Shown here: piece after piece, positions 1 through 10,134 of the stretch
How the letters are laid out: each line of letters starts with the position of its first letter
Numbering within the stretch: position 1 is the first letter of the stretch
DNA from: Pythium myriotylum
Lineage: Eukaryota > Oomycota > Peronosporomycetes > Pythiales > Pythiaceae
Length of the DNA stretch: 64,000 nucleotides
Direction: 5' to 3'
NCBI GenBank assembly: GCA_023091665.1
Contig: JALJCQ010000015.1
Span: 124,001 to 188,000 of the forward strand
Position numbers and translations under genes: made by a program
The notes under the pieces: generated by a model
The model's input: the letters and a program-made list of their open reading frames with translations, nothing else
The model's database searches: none
What the model was told of the DNA's origin: nothing

Positions 1-59
1 ATCAATATCTTGATTCCTATTGGCTGAAATTCATCCAAATATAGGTCACTTTGACGGGG

Positions 60-281
60 TCACGAGGATCTTCGTGACCAAATTGAAGTTCTCTTCTCTC
101 GACGCCATGGAGGCTGACGCGGGACCATACAAGCCCAAACACCATCCTCCATCGCCCCCGGAGGAAAATGAGCGAGATCGTGTGGCGCGCATTCACTCCC
201 GAGGATGAGCGGGCTGATGTCGGCGTTCTGGGCCTGGGCGACGGCGGCCGTGGCGGCGAGGAGAGCAGCGGCGGTCTTCAT
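60..281 (-). CDS. Short secreted-protein N-terminus, possibly truncated
   Basis: The reading frame opens with ATG at 281 and encodes a good signal peptide, MKTAAALLAATAAVAQAQ, of lysine, alanine-rich hydrophobic core and AQA-type cleavage site. The remaining ~55 residues contain only two cysteines and match no family I know. The frame stops after 73 residues, which is short for an oomycete secreted protein, so this may be the first exon or the 5' stump of a broken gene. The opposite strand also has a 62-codon frame here with no recognisable feature. Only the signal peptide is persuasive. Confidence 0.3.
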   Translation of the reverse strand: MKTAAALLAATAAVAQAQNADISPLILGSECAPHDLAHFPPGAMEDGVWACMVPRQPPWRREKRTSIWSRRSS

Positions 282-654
282 GGTAGGCGGACGGAGTGGA
301 TGGTCGGTCGCCTTGGTGGTTTGCTATGAAATGGCAAAGTGAGCTCAGCTTCGTGAGACCCTCGAGTCCGCGAGCTGGGTCCGTGCGTCGTGGGGGAGAC
401 GGCCAAAACTAATAAGTGGATAGGCGGTGGTTTGTAACTGTGCAGCAGATCGCTCACCTTTCCTATCGAACTGGTATGAGCCAATGAGAACGCTGGAAAG
501 AGGAGCGTGACACCTTTGGAACGCGATGCTTTATTCTCGTATTCACTAGGATGATGAGAATGACGTCCATGTCACCATCGCGTTGAAGAGGGTATCAAAT
601 TTGTTGAGCTTGCTGCATTGAATCGAGAAAATGAACTTTCCCTCGTGAAGCAAC

Positions 655-1339
655 ATGGTGAAGCTGTGCTGCGCGGTTGTCGGCGAGGAAGCCGTCGTTA
701 TCGTCGATATTGAGGAGCAGCAACTTGTTGGAGATTTGAAGGAGCGCATCAAGAGAAGAGCGGGTTATGATTTTCCGTCCCACAAGCTCACTCTGTATCT
801 GGCGAAGGAGAACGGCGACGCAAATGGCGAGTGGATGACCGACGATGACGTAGATTTGGCTCAGCTTCAAGCGGCGATGGTTCCAGCAAACATGACATTG
901 ACGCATTTGAGGAATGAACTACTGATGAGGCCAACTCGGGGCCTACACAACTACTTTGATCGCGATACTCCGCAGGAGGCAGCAATTCACGTGCTTGTGA
1001 AGCTTCCCGACGACAGATCGACTGCGATCAATGTACCCGTTGAAGGATCTCCCCTTCTCGGCCGTGAAGTGGCGAGGACAACGAATAATGGTGGTAAGTT
1101 GCGCTTTCATCTCATCTGTGTGAAAACTTCATGCTGAATCCTGTGCTCTATCCATGGATAGAGCAGTCATCAAACGTGTCTTTCGTTGGTTCCTCGTCGT
1201 GGTGGCCATTCTCCTATCTGTCGCAGCTATTGCCGAAGACAGCGTCGGAGTCCAAGAAAAAGCTCTAGCCACCACGAAAGATGTCTTGACCTTGATGACG
1301 CTTGTGGCTAGTGCTGTAGATCTTTTCTACAAGGAATGA
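655..1339 (+). CDS. Crinkler (CRN)-type effector N-terminal domain, possibly spliced to a membrane tail
   Basis: Starts MVKLCCAVVG, the classic start of Crinkler proteins, which are secreted oomycete effectors that act inside host cells. The LFLAK-domain motif appears as LYLAK near residue 50 and the domain ends with an HVLVKLP motif near residue 118, matching the usual LFLAK-to-HVLVxxP layout. No toxic C-terminal domain follows. Unspliced, the frame stops at 1137. A GTAAGT donor at 1094 and an AG at 1162-1163 would remove a 70-base intron and join in frame to 59 more residues. These include a hydrophobic segment (WFLVVVAILLSVAAIA) and end at 1339. The splice is inferred. The CRN domain is secure, and the lack of a normal C-terminal domain next to a truncated CD36 copy suggests a gene fragment. 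Confidence 0.62.
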
Positions 1340-1408
1340 TCGCCTTAGTCGTGAAAAATACTCGCATTTCCGCTCCAACGCAGCATTCCGTAACAATTAC
1401 ATTTATTC

Positions 1409-2968
1409 ATGTGCCGACTCAATGCCTCGGACCGAGAGGTTATCATCCAAGCCAACAAGGAGCAGATGATGAAGTGGTCCAACGGCCTCAACTCCAACTC
1501 CCCACCCGCCTGGAACAAGCTCGGCGGCACGATCCTCGGCTTCCTCAGCGCCGGCGTCTCGAGCATCAACAACATCGAACTCGAGGGCTTCGAGTACAAC
1601 GGCGTCTTCTCCAAGCGCACAATCTCCGAGTACGCGCTCGGTTTCCCAAGTATCCTCGCGGGTATCGGTCTCGGCACCAACTACGTCGGTCGTTGCGCGA
1701 ACAGTGGCGGCTTCAACGAGCAGTGCGCCAACTGCACGGCTGCGACGTGCCCGCAGATCTGGAGCGAGTGCAAGCGCTGCGCGTCTGGTGCTCGCGTCGT
1801 GTCGCTGAACCCACAGACGTGTGGCCGCATCGTCAAGAAGTACACGGCCGTCTACGGCGAGGACCAAGCGAGTGTTGTCAACAGCACATGTGGACTCTGC
1901 GAGTCGGTCGGCGTCTGCGTCGCGCCGATGCCAGGGTGGGTCGAGAGCTCGGGCTTGGACTTTAGCAAGAACCCGCCGAACCCAGCCGCGCTCAACACGT
2001 ACATCTGGAAGACGGGCTGCGACAACTTTTCGCAGATCAACGAGTACGTTCAGTACAACGGACTGCGCCTCGAGCCGATCTGGGCCGATCTGGGCGCTCG
2101 CCGCAACCCAACGCTCGCTGAGCTCAATGCCTTCGCCGTGTACGGCAACTGCGACGCGCCGACGGCCAACATGACGTGCACGAAGATGCAAGGTAACGAC
2201 GGTACGTCGACGCCCCCGCGAGGCGCCAAGATCACAGGCTTCCCCGATGAAGTCAAGGTGCAAGAGAACGTGATCTACTTGCTGCAAGGTCGTCAGAACA
2301 TCTCGGTCTTCAACACCAACAAGACTTACGACCTCGACGGCGCCAAACTCACGCGATTCCAGCCACCAAAGGATCTCGTCAACTACACCGAGTTCAAGGG
2401 CCGCAAGGGCACAGCGACGCCCGTGGATGGCATCCAGAACCTGGCGTTCAACGTCGGCTTCCTCGCGTACTCGTCGTACCCGCTGTACCTCTGGGGCGAC
2501 CGCTCGCTGCTCGACAACGTGGAGCTGAAGATGCTGGACGGCGTGCGTGCGACGCGCGACACCATGTACGACGCTGAGGGGAACCTCAAGCCCGAGTACG
2601 CCGAGCGCTTCGAGACGATCCTCGACTACGAGCCGGGCACGGGCAAGGCCATGCGCGCTCGCAAGCGCATGATGGCGTCGTACGCGCTCGCTCAGTCGCA
2701 GTTCACGCCCAACGTGGCCATGAGCGACGTGCTCTGGCCGAACGCCACGGCTGAAGTCATCGTGCCGATCTACTTCGGCGAAGAGAGTGCGACGATCACG
2801 AACAAGCGACTCAAGACCTACAAGACCATCAAGCGCGTGCTCACGTCGCTGCTGCCCGTGCTGATCATCGGCATCGTTGTCGGACTCGGACTCTCGGGCT
2901 GGGGCGTGATCAAGCGCCGACGCGTGACGTCGGGCTACGTCAAGGGCAACCTCGGCGAGGCGGTGTAG
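1409..2968 (+). pseudogene. CD36/LIMP-2-like membrane protein, 5'-truncated copy
   Basis: Nearly collinear with residues ~209-723 of the intact CD36-like gene at 5159-7330. Homology starts abruptly at about 1413 (LNASDREVI) and the frame is closed by TAA at 1391-1393. The first transmembrane helix and the first ~208 residues, including the conserved FNVTNP and GPYTYR segments, are therefore missing. It keeps the cysteine-rich middle (CANCTAATCPQIW, CKRC, CGLCESVGVC), the TGKAMRARKR segment, the C-terminal transmembrane helix (VLIIGIVVGLGLSGWGVI) and a basic tail. CD36 proteins are two-helix scavenger or lipid receptors of plasma or lysosomal membranes. Without the first helix this copy should not fold normally. 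The upstream sequence is unrelated, which marks a recombination breakpoint. Confidence 0.8.
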
Positions 2969-3505
2969 AGGCAGATGGGTAGTTTTTTTTTTTTTTTTGC
3001 TGAGTGGAGAAAGAAATCTCGTTTCGTTGACCGAATTTGAACGACTTGATGTGGCATCTCATTTCGGTGAGGCCTTGATCTGACAAAACAGAGAGAGATC
3101 GCGATGGATGGGTTTGGGTTCGAGTGGCTTCGTCACCGTCATGTGACGCCGAGACCAAACGCGTGCCCTGGGACGAATCTCGCAAGCTAATCGTCGGCGT
3201 GAGTCCAAACCGCCGTGACGAACTCTTGCGGTGGGGAGAAAGAGAAAGAAGCTGAGACGGAGCGGTCCGTTGGGTTGACACGAGAGAAGGAAGCGGTCAA
3301 GTTGCCGTGTCATGCGCGAGTGTGAGATCTCACCTTGAAGGTCAGCTGGGTTGCGTCCTTGTATTAACATCAGTACATTTTCATCGCGAGCGAGCGATCG
3401 CAGCAACGAGAGTTAGCTCCTCCAAACGCGCTCACGATGGAAATGCTCTCGAACGCAGAGCTGCTCGTCATCGGAAGACCCGAGGAAGACGAGGACAACG
3501 TGGAT

Positions 3506-3546
3506 GAGAATCGCATTGGAAGAGCGCGGCTTCCAATGCGATTCTC
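3506..3546. repeat. Perfect 17-bp inverted repeat, 7-base loop
   Basis: GAGAATCGCATTGGAAG (3506-3522) is followed by a 7-base loop and its exact reverse complement (3530-3546). A second palindrome, nine bases each side of a single central base, lies at 3615-3633 (CAATGGAGA / TCTCCATTG). No coding sequence surrounds either. Confidence 0.85.
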
Positions 3547-3891
3547 AACTCGAACTAGCTTAGGTTAGTACGTACGTTTATCGGGTTGCTTCGGTTCGGG
3601 AAGCATGCAAATCTCAATGGAGAGTCTCCATTGCTCGTCTGGCGTTCTTTCGCCCCCAACCACGAGCATCTCCTCGTTGCTTTCGCGACCACCGCAATCG
3701 TGGGCACTTCAGCTTGCGTTGTGAAGGATTCACAGGCTCAGGAAACCCCACATTTCCACGCTAGGGAGCTTAGCCACGAGCGCCTCTGCGAACGACGACG
3801 AACTCCTTTGACGACTCGGAGACTCGAGCGGGAAAGCGAGTGGGGTCGCGAATGTAAAGAACACGCCTCGGCGCCTCGGCGATCTCTTGAA

Positions 3892-3950
3892 GCGCTCCTC
3901 ACTTGCCTAGTCGTCAGCGAGTGAGGAGCGCCCAGGTACTGTACAGTACC
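3892..3950. repeat. Two adjacent short inverted repeats
   Basis: GCGCTCCTCACT (3892-3903) pairs exactly with 3920-3931 across a 16-base loop. Directly after it, GGTACTGTACAGTACC (3935-3950) is a perfect 16-bp palindrome. With the repeats at 3506 and 3615 they make a small hairpin cluster. Confidence 0.8.
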
Positions 3951-4307
3951 ATAGAGTCGACTGACGGATCGGTGGGATCTGATCTCGAATTGCCAGGTCC
4001 CAGATCCCGCAGATCAATCAGTTGCCTCGTTCTGGTCGAAAAGACCGCACAGCAGCGGCTCCTCTTTCACATTCACGAGAGAGCTGGCAAGTCCGCGCAC
4101 GAGCTCGCCAATCGCAGGCGGCTAACCAGTCCACTAGACCCAAGTTCTTTTCTTCCACGGAATCTCGTATGTGACCTCTGGGAAATGGCTGGCTCTGAGA
4201 TCCGAGACCGCGCGAGGCCTGGGGCTTCTCTGGCCTCTGGATCGTCATCCTTTTTTGACAGCGACGGGAGACCTCGTTCCATGGGATTTGTCGCGCGTCT
4301 CTCGGCG

Positions 4308-4403
4308 TCACGACGACGCTTCGAAAGCGAAAGACGTGGATCGTCTTGCTGAGGCACGCGAGACGCGAGCGGGAAGCCCCGGGTTCGAATCCCGGGTCGT
4401 GTA
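4308..4403 (+). other. tRNA-like cloverleaf relic with perfect T arm / B box
   Basis: CCGGG-TTCGAAT-CCCGG at 4379-4395 is a perfect T arm and contains an intact RNA polymerase III B box (GGTTCGAATCC). Upstream I can pair a 7-bp acceptor with one mismatch (4308-4314 with 4396-4402), a short hairpin CGCT/AGCG in the D-arm place, and AAGAC/GTCTT in the anticodon-arm place. A ~30-base variable region would make it type II. The D loop lacks the conserved GG and the anticodon loop lacks the purine after the anticodon, so I do not call a functional tRNA. A tRNA pseudogene or the head of a tRNA-derived SINE is more likely. Confidence 0.35.
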
Positions 4404-5127
4404 CTGATTTAACAGCGCATTGGCGCCCACCAAGTCGCCTCCAGCTGGTCGCGAGGTCAGACGGGGAGGAAAAAGGTCAGCTCCCGCACCGGACACGTAC
4501 GTGACTGCGAAACGTAATATGTATCGCGTCGTCGGGTCGTTCCGAATGGATTTTGGATAGTGATAGAAAGGTTATAAACCTCTGTAACTTGATACGAATT
4601 GTTGAGTCTGTTCTCCCGTGGCGATGCGATTGGATAATCGGCGTCGTGCCGCCTCGTTCTCTCTCTGCCGCAACGAGGCACTCGAGACCAGACTTGGAGG
4701 GCAGACGGGGCTTGTCCTTTCCCCACCCTTTGACTAAAATGGCCCGTTGCTACGCATACCGTCCAGAAACAAGACGTCTCATACAAACCCCAAGAGTACG
4801 TCTCTGGCTTCTGAACTGTCTCTTGACAGTGGCGATCGGAAAGGAGATGGCCCCGGTACCCCTACCCCCTTGCTGGCCACGCGGGACTTTCCTCGGGTCA
4901 TCTTGCCCGACGACGAGTCTACTTGCTTCGTCATGGCTCCACCAGTGGCCTCGTCCCGTCTATATCCCACCCTCCCCTCCTCCTTCTTGTCTGCGACCAG
5001 CAGTAAGAAGAACGAGGTGGATTCCCCATCTGCTACTCACGCTGCCCTCCGCCACCACCATCTCCCTTCCCTCGCAGCGCCCCAGACACCTCACTTGCCC
5101 CCCCTTGGAGCTCCCCAGCAGCTCTTT

Positions 5128-5143
5128 TCATTCTCCGACTTTC
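5128..5143 (+). promoter_or_regulatory. Oomycete-type initiator/flanking element upstream of CD36 gene
   Basis: TCATTCTCCGACTTTC lies 15 bases upstream of the ATG at 5159. It resembles the oomycete core promoter (initiator TCATTYY followed by a flanking CAWTTT-like element), with a less perfect second half. Position and pyrimidine-rich surroundings fit a transcription start. Confidence 0.5.
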
Positions 5144-5158
5144 TTTCTCTCCGTCACC

Positions 5159-7330
5159 ATGCCCGAGGCCCTCACGCCCGGCTCGGTCACCGAGGCCTAC
5201 GAGAAGACCGCGGCCACGCCCGGCAAGCTCGCCGCCGCGCGCCGGGGCCAACGCCGCGGCTGCGCGCCGCTCACGGCCGCCAACGCGCTCATCGCCGGCG
5301 GCGCGTTGCTCGGCGTCGTCGCCATCGCCTACGGCACCGTGCTGCCGCCCGTGATCACCAGCAAGATCGAAGACGGCGTGGCCACGTGCAAGACCTCGGA
5401 CATCCAAAAGGAAGCGTTCTTGGACCAGTACGGCGACTGCAAGGACTGCACGCCGTACTACTACAACTTGAACATGTTCAACGTGACCAACCCGATGGAG
5501 TACCTCGAAAGCGGCGCCAAGCTCCAAGTGACCGAGGTCGGCCCGTACACGTACCGCCGCCGCCAGCTCAAGGTCGACGTCAAGCTCTCGGACGACAAGA
5601 GCGAGATCAGCTACAAGATGTACACGTACCACACGTTCGAGAAAGAGCTCTCGTGCGCCTCGTGCTCGGACACGGACGAAGTCGTCTCGCTCGACGTCGG
5701 CTACCTCAACGTCATCGCGCAGGCCGGCGGCGAGCTCGGCTTTGTGCGCCGCCTCGCGGCCGGCACGATCTGGGGCAAGCCGCTCAACAACTCGGACCGC
5801 GAGGTCATCGTGCAGGCCAACAAGCAGCAGATGATGCGCTGGGCCAACGGACTCAACTCGAACCAGCCAGCGGCCTGGAAGCTGCTCGGCTCGACCGTCA
5901 TGGGCTTCCTCGCGGCCGGCGTCGACTCGATCGCCGACGTCAAGATGGAAGGCTTTGACTACAACGGCGTCTTCGCCAAGCGCCCGATCTCGGACTGGGC
6001 GCTCGGGTACCCGAGCCTGCTCGCCGGTCTCGGTCTCGGCACCAACTACATCAACGTCTGCAAGCCCACGGGCGGCATGAACGACAAGTGCGCCAAGTGC
6101 ACGGCCGCGACGTGCCCGGACATCTGGAACGAGTGCAAGAAGTGTGCCACGGGCGCCAAGGTCATCGCGGTGAACCCGGTCGCGTGCGGCCGCATCGTCA
6201 AGAAGTACACGGACGTCTACGGCCTCGACAAGGCCTCGGACGTCAACTCGACGTGCAACCTCTGTGAGTCGGTCGGCGTGTGCGCGGCGCCGCTCCCAGG
6301 TGCCGTCGAGAGCTCGGGCCTCGACTACTCCAAGACGCCGCCCAACCCGGCGACGCTCAACACGTACATCCAGAAGACCGGCTGCGGCAAGTTTGAGGAG
6401 ATCAACGACTACATCCAGTTCGACGGCGCCAAGACGCAGCCGCTCTGGGTCAAGCTCGACTCGCGCCGCAACCCGACGCTCGAGGAACTCAACGCCTTCG
6501 CCGTGTACGGCAACTGCGACGCCAAGCCGGCCAACGTCACGTGCTCGGACGTCTTCGGCTCGGACGGCACGTCGACGCCGCCTGGCGGCGCCTCGATCAC
6601 AGGATTCCCGGACAAGGTGGACCTGCCGTCGGCCGTCATGTACCTGAGCCAGGCCAAGCAGAACATCTCGCTCGTCAACACCGGCAAGACCTACGACCTC
6701 GATGGCGCCAAGCTCACACGCTTCGTGCCCCCGAGCGACCTGCTCAAGTACACGGACGACAAGGCTGTCAAGGGCACGGCGTACCCGGTCGACGGCGTCC
6801 AGCCGCTGGGCTTCAACGTCGGCTTCCTCGCCTACGTCTCCTACCCGATGTTCCTCTGGGGCGACAAGTCGCTGCTCGAGGCCGTCGAGATCACGATGGG
6901 CAACGGTAAGGTCGCCAAGGACGATACGCTCTACGGCCCCGACGGCAACCTGCTCAACGACATCGCCGACCGCTACCAGACCACGGTCGACTACGAGGCC
7001 GGCACGGGCAAGGCCATGCGCGCTCGCAAGCGCCTTATGGCCTCGTACGCGCTCGCCAAGTCGCAGTTCACCAAGGACACGGTCATGAGCGACGTCTTGT
7101 GGCCCAACCTCACGCCCGAGGTCATCATGCCGGCCTACTTTGGCGAGGAGAGCGCGACCATCACCAAGAGCCGCCTTTCGACCTACAAGGGCATCAAGGC
7201 CATTCTCGGCTCGCTGCTGCCCGTGCTCATCGCGGGTGTCATCGTCGGCCTCGGCCTGGCTGGCTTTGGCGTCTTCAAGCGCCGCAAGGCCGTCGCGGCT
7301 CAGAAGGGCGCGTTCAGCGAGACCGTGTAA
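5159..7330 (+). CDS. CD36/scavenger receptor-family membrane protein
   Basis: A 723-residue protein starting MPEALTPGSV. This ATG is chosen because it directly follows an initiator-like promoter and opens the recognisable protein; the frame is open further upstream but low in protein character. A first transmembrane helix lies at about residues 42-66. The CD36 hallmarks follow: FNVTNP (~107) and VTEVGPYTYR (~125). A cysteine-rich middle (CAKCTAATCP, CKKC, CNLCESVGVC) comes next, and a second helix lies at about 681-706 with a KRRK cytoplasmic tail. This is the two-helix hairpin topology of CD36/LIMP-2/SR-B, receptors and tunnels for lipids. At 723 residues it exceeds the ~470-500 of animal members, mainly through the cysteine-rich insertion. 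It sits in direct tandem with the truncated copy at 1409-2968. The ligand is unknown. Confidence 0.88.
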   Translation: MPEALTPGSVTEAYEKTAATPGKLAAARRGQRRGCAPLTAANALIAGGALLGVVAIAYGTVLPPVITSKIEDGVATCKTSDIQKEAFLDQYGDCKDCTPYYYNLNMFNVTNPMEYLESGAKLQVTEVGPYTYRRRQLKVDVKLSDDKSEISYKMYTYHTFEKELSCASCSDTDEVVSLDVGYLNVIAQAGGELGFVRRLAAGTIWGKPLNNSDREVIVQANKQQMMRWANGLNSNQPAAWKLLGSTVMGFLAAGVDSIADVKMEGFDYNGVFAKRPISDWALGYPSLLAGLGLGTNYINVCKPTGGMNDKCAKCTAATCPDIWNECKKCATGAKVIAVNPVACGRIVKKYTDVYGLDKASDVNSTCNLCESVGVCAAPLPGAVESSGLDYSKTPPNPATLNTYIQKTGCGKFEEINDYIQFDGAKTQPLWVKLDSRRNPTLEELNAFAVYGNCDAKPANVTCSDVFGSDGTSTPPGGASITGFPDKVDLPSAVMYLSQAKQNISLVNTGKTYDLDGAKLTRFVPPSDLLKYTDDKAVKGTAYPVDGVQPLGFNVGFLAYVSYPMFLWGDKSLLEAVEITMGNGKVAKDDTLYGPDGNLLNDIADRYQTTVDYEAGTGKAMRARKRLMASYALAKSQFTKDTVMSDVLWPNLTPEVIMPAYFGEESATITKSRLSTYKGIKAILGSLLPVLIAGVIVGLGLAGFGVFKRRKAVAAQKGAFSETV

Positions 7331-8282
7331 GCTGTCGATCGAAGATAGTTTCGCGTGCTCACAGCAGTAGCTCCCACTCGGGCGTCGTCAGCCCGAGCAT
7401 GTTCTCGCTGTATCCTTCCTCTCTAGACCGCATATTTTAATCGATCGGACTCCTTTTGTTGTCATGCCACTTGGTTCCAATGGACGCTGCTTGTTGCAGA
7501 GGTTGTGAATCCTGATGAGACCTTTGTCTTCCGTGGGTGCACCGTCAAGGCGACGGCGTAATCGGGTGAAAATGCTCTCTCCATGCGATACGACGAATGC
7601 ACGTCTTGCTGGGGTTGGATTACAGCGAGTGAAGCTGTCTTTACAAGCTCGTGATCGCACACGAGAGGCTTTCTTCACAGTTGGATCGAGTCACGCGTTG
7701 CATTCATGTCGCTGTCAACAGGGGAGACGATCGCCAATCGTCTGCTGATGGCTGCACAGGACCACCACGACTCGACTTCAGGACAGGAGACAGCGGATCG
7801 TCGGATACGTGAGATATTTCACCAAGAGCAGAGCATGCAAGGTGCATTTGCTGAACTGTAGCGACAGAGCGCGCTTCGTCAATGGATGAGACCCGCCGTG
7901 GGTGAAGCACGCGAGCTGTTGACTGGCGAGCTCTCCTCTGACTCATCAAGCCATGTGAGATTCAATAGATCCCTGCCAAGAGCCGTACGCACTACACGCT
8001 CAATAGAAGAGGTATTCATTATTATCCACAGCATGTATTTTTTTACACAAGGAGATTGTACTTTTATATATTAAATAATAGACACTATTGTATTCATCAA
8101 GACGTTGAAGTTGGTCGGGTCCGGCTGGAGTTCAGCGCGCTTTTTCTGAGAAGAGTGGGAGCCCTGCGCCTTGAAACCACGCAAAGGTCCGCCGCCAGTC
8201 TCTGCGTCGCTCTTCTTTCGCACTTCAGAAGAAACTTCGATCTCCGCACTCGGTCCAAGCTCTCCACTCGCTCGCTTCCGTG
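7331..8282. other. Gene-free stretch
   Basis: No credible coding sequence. A CTCGGGC/GCCCGAG hairpin lies at 7378-7398 just past the CD36 stop. There is an AT-rich patch at about 8000-8095. The promoter of the next gene must lie at its right end. Confidence 0.5.
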
Positions 8283-9817
8283 ATGAAACTCGCAACATTC
8301 GTCGTCGCCACTGCAGCCGCCTCGGTCGTGGCAGCGCAGCCGCCTGGCAAAGTCAAGGCCACTGACCTCACAGACACGCCCGCAGCAACGACAGCGACGC
8401 CTGGGAATGCGACGAGACCTGCGGTCTCCAAACCCAGCAGCAACTCATCGACTGATGCCACGACAGCCCCCAGCGGCTCCACGTCGTCGCCTCTGGACAA
8501 GCTCAAGGCGACGCCGCACCCAGGCGACGCCTACCACATGCCCTACGTGCGCGTGGTCCACGCTCGCGTGCAGAGCGACAAGCCTGAACTTATCAAAGGG
8601 CGCCTTCTGTCGTCGTTCGGGAACGGAGACCTTGCCAAAGGGTACTTGTCCTCGCTCGACTCGGTCAACACGGCGAGCGTCGAAGGCGCGCTGCTCTTCG
8701 TGCAGGCCGAAGGCATCAACCAGAACTCGCGCTCGGCGAGCGACCGCTGCGTGCGCAAGAACAAGATGAAGTACGTCGTGCTCTACGAGATCCTCATCGC
8801 GCAGACCAACGAGACCATCGCGCAGTACAGCTCGCTCGCTTCGCACCACTCGGTGAAGTTGGCGTACGGCTTGCCCGTGGACGGGTTCGTGATGTTGGTG
8901 ATGCCGACGACGTCGTCGATGGGCACCCAGCCGAGGATGTCGTACGCGAACGTGCACTCGACGCCGTCTGGGGCCTTGTCGATCTCGCAGAGGCCCTTAC
9001 GCGTCTTGGCGCGACACGCGTCCGACTTCTTGCCCCACTGCTCGAGCGGACACGTGTTGGGGAACGAGAACCAGTACGTGTTGGGGTACGGCGCGCGCAC
9101 GTCGTCGGCCTTGCCGCCGGCGCCGACGCTCGGACCGATGTTGGGCTGGCTCTGGTCGCCGTTGTACTGGAGACACTCGGGCGGGAAGACGTCGGTGCCT
9201 TGCAGTGACGTGCACTGGCCGGAGTCCATGGGGATCATCGGCGAGTACTCGGGCACGGCCCAGCCGTCGAGTTTGCCGGCGACGTGCGCAACGGCAAGAT
9301 GGACAAGGGCCTGCCGTTCTGGGAGGACCCGCTGAACAAGACCCGCAACGCGCAGCGCGCCGACGCGGTCGTGCGCGTGTACCAGAACCTGCTCGACGGC
9401 TCGTTCAAGTCGTCGCAGGTCGCCGCGAGCGACCTCAAGAGCTTCAAGGACCTGCCCGACCCGGCCGAGCTCGCCAAGAAGAACCCGCCGTGCTACAAGA
9501 CCGTGCCGAGCTGCAACTCGGGCTTTGGCTGCAAGCGCTCGCTCTTCGCGCAGCTCTGCATCGAGTGCAAAGCCGCGTCGCCCGAGTGCAAGACCGACGC
9601 GAGTTTCAAGTTCCCGGCGCTCGCCAAGGCCAAGACCACGCTCAAAGACGCCGAGCTGAGCTCCGGATCCAAGCTCGGCGGCAAAAACGGCGCCACGGGC
9701 GGGGTCAACGGAGCGACAAAGACGCCGACGACCAAGTCCCACGCAGCCGAGCGTGCGGGCTCGCTAGCGGCGCTGCTGGTGGGTCTCGGAGCTGGGGTCC
9801 TCGTGTTCATGTTGTAG
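8283..9817 (+). pseudogene. Secreted, probably GPI-anchored protein gene with an internal inversion
   Basis: ATG at 8283 gives a signal peptide (MKLATFVVATAAASVVAAQ) and a Thr/Ser/Pro-rich linker. A structured segment follows (YVRVVHARVQ... NKMKYVVLYE) to about 8800. From about 9291 to 9817 the same strand encodes NGKMDKGLPFWEDPLNK, a cysteine-containing region, a Gly/Ser/Thr linker and a C-terminal hydrophobic stretch (SLAALLVGLGAGVLVFML), typical of a GPI signal. In between, the plus strand is only antisense noise and the good protein lies on the minus strand: PEYSPMIPMD, CPLEQWGKKSDACRA, CTFAYDILGWVPIDDVVGITN, FTEWCE. Reading the middle in reverse gives the domain order I remember from oomycete secreted proteins of this type. 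The present gene cannot make that protein. Function is unknown; an assembly inversion cannot be excluded. Confidence 0.7.
8804..9285 (-). other. Inverted internal segment of the secreted-protein gene
   Basis: Approximate limits of the block whose coding strand is opposite to its flanks. At the left junction the shared pentamer GCGCA (8799-8803 and 9286-9290) lets the upstream frame continue in phase into the inverted block. The right junction would need one or two extra bases. The palindrome TGCGCA sits exactly at the right edge. Breakpoints are judged by eye and may be off by about 25 bases. Confidence 0.6.
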
Positions 9818-10134
9818 AAAGTGAGAGAGAGCTAGGGCGCTGCTAAATCAGTACACTACACGCTTTTCATGAATTTCATCACTGGCGTGGTCCACATATA
9901 TCACGATCCGCACTTCAAGAACCTGTGCTGTTTTATACCATTTAATGGAGGTTATTGCGCCCCGCCTCAATTGTCTCAATAATCAATCACACATCAAACA
10001 TTGACGCGAAGAGCGCGCCATATCCGGAGCTCGCCATTCCCCCGGACGCGGTCCAGAGGTCTAACCTCCCCCCTCCCCCCTTCCCCTCCTCAGGCGTCTA
10101 AAAATCCTGATCCCGGCGTAGCTCCTCACTGGGT
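9818..10134. other. Intergenic region
   Basis: AT-rich at first, then a C-rich tract at about 10060-10090 just before the next start codon. I see no gene or repeat. Confidence 0.5.

Larger units (their letters stand above)
2969..5127. other. Gene-free stretch with inverted repeats
   Basis: I see no convincing coding sequence. It begins with a T14 run about 25 bases after the CD36-copy stop. It then holds a cluster of short perfect inverted repeats between 3506 and 3950, and a tRNA-like T arm near 4380. The open frame continuing upstream from the CD36 gene (4553 onward) has no protein-like character and is taken as leader or promoter. Confidence 0.5.

Noticed and set aside
1403..2287. Long minus-strand open frame (294 codons)
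   Set aside because: Antisense shadow of the GC-rich CD36-like copy; Ala/Arg/Val-rich composition and no family features.
4308..4403. Functional tRNA gene
   Set aside because: D loop lacks GG, position 37 of the anticodon loop is not a purine, and total length (96) needs a very long variable arm.
4553..5158. N-terminal extension of the CD36-like protein
   Set aside because: Frame is open but the extension is Pro/Ser/Arg noise, and an initiator-like element lies between it and the chosen ATG.
9284..9742. Minus-strand coding beyond the inverted segment
   Set aside because: From 9291 rightwards the plus strand carries the real protein (GLPFWEDPLNK to the GPI signal); the minus frame there is its shadow.
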